NCBI GenBank assembly: GCA_016125335.1
Contig: WGLY01000021.1
Span: forward strand, 49,134 to 113,133
Reading direction: 5' to 3'
DNA length: 64,000 nt
Source of the DNA: Frankiales bacterium
GTDB taxonomy: Bacteria; Actinomycetota; Actinomycetes; S36-B12; CAIYMF01
The notes beneath the pieces are model-generated. The model did not search any database. It saw only the letters and a program-made list of their open reading frames with translations, and was not told the origin of the DNA. The position numbers were made by a program, and so were the translations under genes. Below, one piece after another: positions 61,292 to 64,000 of the stretch. How positions within the stretch are numbered: position 1 is the stretch's first letter; each line of letters starts with the position of its first letter.

Positions 61292-62043
61292 GCTCGTTCC
61301 CGACCCTGTTCTGGGTCGCGCTGCCCTACGCGTCGTTCATCGCGTTCCTGGTCGGCATGTACTGGCGCTACCACTACGACGCCTACGGGTGGACCACGCG
61401 CTCGTCGCAGATGTACGAGTCACGGCTGCTGCGCATCGGCAGCCCGCTGTTCCACGTCGGCATCCTCATGGCGCTGGCGGGCCACGTGGTCGGGCTGCTC
61501 GTCCCCGAGGCCTGGACGACGGCCCTCGGCGTGTCGGAGCAGGCCTACCACGTCGGAGCAGTCGCGATGGGCGTCGTCGCCGCCGCGATGGTCGTGACCG
61601 GACTCGCGATCCTGATCTACCGCCGGCGGACGCAGGCACGCGTGTTCGGTGTCACCACGCGCATGGACAAGCTCATGTACGTGCTGCTCGCCGGGGTGGT
61701 TCTGCTCGGCGTCTTCAACACCGTGGGCGTCAACCTGCTGGACATCGGCGGCGGCCACCCCGGCGGTTACAACTACCGCGAGAGCGTCGCGGTCTGGTTC
61801 CGCAGCATCGTGTTCCTCAACCCCCAGCCCGACCTCATGGCCGAGGCCCCGTGGAGCTTCCAGCTCCATGCCGTGCTCGCGATGGTGCTGTTCGCCGTCG
61901 TTCCGTTCACGCGGCTGGTGCACATCTTCAGCGTGCCGGTCGGGTACGTGGCCCGTCCGTACATCGTCTACCGCAGCCGCGACCCGAGGAACCAGGGCAA
62001 CCGCGACCCGCGCCGCGGCTGGGAGCCGGTACGCCGGCCGTAG
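61288..62043 (+). CDS. narI: Nitrate reductase gamma subunit NarI
   Basis: 251 aa. Five hydrophobic helices with heme His ligands in SPLFHVGILMALAGHVVGL and FQLHAVLAM...TRLVHIFSVPVGY. It oxidises menaquinol and feeds electrons to NarH. A 2-base gap separates it from the next gene. Confidence 0.95.
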   Translation: MSSFPTLFWVALPYASFIAFLVGMYWRYHYDAYGWTTRSSQMYESRLLRIGSPLFHVGILMALAGHVVGLLVPEAWTTALGVSEQAYHVGAVAMGVVAAAMVVTGLAILIYRRRTQARVFGVTTRMDKLMYVLLAGVVLLGVFNTVGVNLLDIGGGHPGGYNYRESVAVWFRSIVFLNPQPDLMAEAPWSFQLHAVLAMVLFAVVPFTRLVHIFSVPVGYVARPYIVYRSRDPRNQGNRDPRRGWEPVRRP

Positions 62044-62045
62044 TC

Positions 62046-63284
62046 GTGCGCGAGCTGCCCGGGAGGCACCCGAACCGCGCGCGCCGGGCGGCCTGGCTGA
62101 TCCGCACGGGGTGGGCGCCGCTGCTGTGGATCGCCGCGGCCGCAGCGGCGCTGCTGCACGACCTGCTGGCCGGGGGAGACGGGTGGCTGCCGGTCCACCT
62201 GGCGCTGCTCGGAGCCGTGAGCAACGTGATCGTCGTGTGGTCCGCGCACTTCGCCAACGCCGTGCTGCGCACCCGGGACGACGGTCATGCGGGACAGGCG
62301 CGACGCCTCGTGGCGCTCAACGCGGGGGTCCTGACCGTCGTCGCCGGGGAGGTGCAGGACGTGCTCCCCGTCCTCGTCGCCGGGGCGGTCCTCGTCGCCC
62401 TCGCGGTGCTCGCGCATGCGTGGTGGCTGCTGGCGCGCCTCCGTCGCTCGCTGCCGGCGCGATTCTCCCGCGTCGTGCGCTACTACGTCGCTGCCGCGGC
62501 CATGCTCGTCGTCGGGATCTGCCTCGGCGTGGCTCTGGAGGCAGGCGCGGGAGGCGATGCGTGGGCTCCGCGCCTCCTCGTCGCGCACCTCACGCTGAAC
62601 GTGGTCGGATGGGTGTCGCTCACCGTCGTGGGCACGTTGGTGACCCTGTGGCCGACCATGCTGCGGACTCCGATGGGCGACGGGAGCGAGACGGTCGCGT
62701 TCGCGGCCCTGCCCCTCCTGGTGATGGCGGTGACGACGTCGGCGCTCGGCGCGCTGCTCGGCCGGCATGTGGTGTCGTCCCTGGGCGACCTCGCCTTCCT
62801 CGTCGTCCTCGTCGCAGTTGGACGGCCGCTCGTGCGCCAGGCCAGGAGCAAGCCCCCTCGGGAGCTCGGCGCCCTGTCCGTGCTCGCAGGATGCCTCTGG
62901 TTCGTGGCCGGCATCCCGATCCTCGCGTGGGCGGAGCTCCGCGCAGGTTCCTGGGAGTCGGTCGCGGACACGATCGGCTCCGTCGTCCTCCCGATGCTGG
63001 TGCTGGGATTCGCGGTCCAGACGGTGATCGGCGCCCTGACCTACCTGGTGCCGGTGATGCTCGGCGGGGGTCCGGATGCCGTGCGACGGTCGATCGTGCG
63101 CGTGCAGCGCGGCGGACGCGTCCGGCTCGTGATGGGCAACGCCGCCCTGGTCGGCGCCGTCGTCCTGCCCCGCGCGGACGCCCGCGCGCTCTGCCTCGCA
63201 GCGTGCGTCGTCGTCCTGCTCCTCGACGTCGGAGTCCTCGCGCTCGGCGCCGTGTCGGCCCGCACGCGCGCAGCGGTGCCGTGA
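62046..63284 (+). CDS. Multi-helix membrane protein, possibly the membrane part of a copper nitrite reductase
   Basis: 412 aa, GTG 62046, 2 bp after narI. About ten to eleven hydrophobic helices and a His-rich motif HLTLNVVGWVSLTVVGT, with LWPTMLRTPMGDG. From memory this resembles the N-terminal membrane domain of actinobacterial multicopper nitrite reductases and NnrS-like proteins, but the copper domain is absent here. It may therefore be a free-standing quinol or NO-related protein. Not certain. Confidence 0.6.
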   Translation: MRELPGRHPNRARRAAWLIRTGWAPLLWIAAAAAALLHDLLAGGDGWLPVHLALLGAVSNVIVVWSAHFANAVLRTRDDGHAGQARRLVALNAGVLTVVAGEVQDVLPVLVAGAVLVALAVLAHAWWLLARLRRSLPARFSRVVRYYVAAAAMLVVGICLGVALEAGAGGDAWAPRLLVAHLTLNVVGWVSLTVVGTLVTLWPTMLRTPMGDGSETVAFAALPLLVMAVTTSALGALLGRHVVSSLGDLAFLVVLVAVGRPLVRQARSKPPRELGALSVLAGCLWFVAGIPILAWAELRAGSWESVADTIGSVVLPMLVLGFAVQTVIGALTYLVPVMLGGGPDAVRRSIVRVQRGGRVRLVMGNAALVGAVVLPRADARALCLAACVVVLLLDVGVLALGAVSARTRAAVP

Positions 63285-63373
63285 GCGGCGGCCCGCCCTC
63301 TGGCATCTGCCCGCGCGGGATCGTCGACGTGCGCCATGGCGCCGCGGGCGTCAGGGCACGCCCTACGCAGGCA

Positions 63374-64000
63374 TCAGAAGGGTGGGAGTTCCGGGGGACC
63401 ACTGCGTCCGTGGGCGTCGCCGACGTCGTCGTCGGCGGGTGCGTCGGGGTCGTGCCCCGGTAGCGCGGCACCGGCCACGGCCGGGGCACCGACGGGCGGG
63501 GCGCCGACGCGCGAGGCAGCGCCTGGTGGTGGTTCGAGAACGGGCTGGGCGGGGATGCGGATGCGTTGCCGCCATCGGATGGCCCAGGTTCCGGACCCGT
63601 CGGGGGCGCTGTCCTCGATGGTGGCGTGCCCGGCGGTCTTCACCTGGTGGCAGCGGGAGCACAGGCCGCCGCAGTTGGCGGTGTCGCTCGCGCCCTGGGG
63701 GAACGAGAGCGCGTGGTCCATCTCCTGTGCGCGGCGGGTGCAGCCCGGGCGGCGGCAGACCGGGTCGCGGTGCAGCACGTGCTCACGCAGCGGACCGGGG
63801 AGGTACTGGCGGGTGCCGTAGTCCAGCAGGTGCCCGTCGACCGGATCGACGACCAGCCGGCGCCAGTGCTCGGCGACGGCGGCGACCTCGCGCGCGATGG
63901 GTGCGGGGATCGGGGTGCCGTTGAGGAGGGCCAGGCCGTCGCGCTCGCCGCGCAGGGTGTCGAGGTCCATCACGACGTGCAGCTCGGTCTGGGTGCGCGA
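63374..64000 (-). CDS. HNH endonuclease, DUF222 type (5' end outside window)
   Basis: The frame runs off the right edge. The visible 208 codons include HVLHRDPVCRRPGCTRRAQE, MDHALSFPQGASDTANCGG and LCSRCHQVKTAGHA, the Cys/His HNH fold with its central His. A Pro/Ala-rich tail follows. Many copies occur in actinobacterial genomes and are considered selfish or defence-related. It is convergent with the membrane protein gene. Confidence 0.88.
   Translation of the reverse strand, partial: SRTQTELHVVMDLDTLRGERDGLALLNGTPIPAPIAREVAAVAEHWRRLVVDPVDGHLLDYGTRQYLPGPLREHVLHRDPVCRRPGCTRRAQEMDHALSFPQGASDTANCGGLCSRCHQVKTAGHATIEDSAPDGSGTWAIRWRQRIRIPAQPVLEPPPGAASRVGAPPVGAPAVAGAALPGHDPDAPADDDVGDAHGRSGPPELPPF

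Overview
The window is very GC-rich, densely packed DNA from the chromosome of an actinobacterium. Third codon positions are almost all G or C and GTG starts are common. The content is typically actinobacterial: a TreS-maltokinase fusion, a furA-katG pair, an F420/deazaflavin-type reductase, a BsaP-type biotin synthase helper, an ANTAR protein and a sugar transporter without its own ATPase. I cannot name the genus. No phage, insertion sequence or CRISPR array was seen.

Layout. 1-9 kb: the end of a trehalose synthase/maltokinase, STAS and GAF-ANTAR signalling proteins, a VOC protein, an MBL-fold hydrolase, a Cys-rich small protein divergent from a NifX-like protein over a CsoR-type palindrome, and a MocR regulator divergent from an AhpD-like gene. 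9-16 kb: furA-katG, a potassium channel and a NarL-type two-component pair. 16-25 kb: two GH16 glycosidases (one with a 36-fold Pro-Thr linker), a basic amino-acid decarboxylase, and an aglEFG-like alpha-glucoside transporter behind a LacI-type operator. 25-29 kb: lipoprotein peptidase, F420-type reductase, a YCII plus ECF42 sigma pair, a PemK-like protein overlapping the sigma gene, and about 0.9 kb without a convincing gene. 29-39 kb: PEBP protein, MoxR plus a fused DUF58-transglutaminase protein, a GH36 galactosidase with a Gfo/Idh/MocA oxidoreductase, pirin, OsmC and a diguanylate cyclase. 39-43 kb: two secreted propeller-like paralogues. 43-50 kb: bioA-F-D-B-bsaP with 4-bp overlaps, upp, and tadA with its partner followed by tRNA-Ser(CGA). 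50-63.3 kb: a nitrate respiration cluster (moeA, DUF2249, two NarK-type transporters, Fe-S type regulator, narGHJI, a heme-copper-like membrane protein). The last 0.6 kb is the end of an HNH endonuclease.

How parts work together. The nar cluster is a nearly complete nitrate-respiration unit: cofactor insertion (MoeA), transport (two NarK), a GTGA-coupled regulator and the enzyme NarGHI with its chaperone NarJ. The bio operon makes biotin from KAPA-level precursors and includes the auxiliary protein. The most notable structural signals are a recurring leaderless promoter layout (TANNNT-like box, 6-8 nt, start codon), a tandem duplication that copies the tRNA-Ser 3' end with its terminator, a DUF58-transglutaminase gene fusion, an apparent frameshift in the GAF-ANTAR gene, and an unexplained 0.9-kb gap with a promoter and terminator facing the same way.
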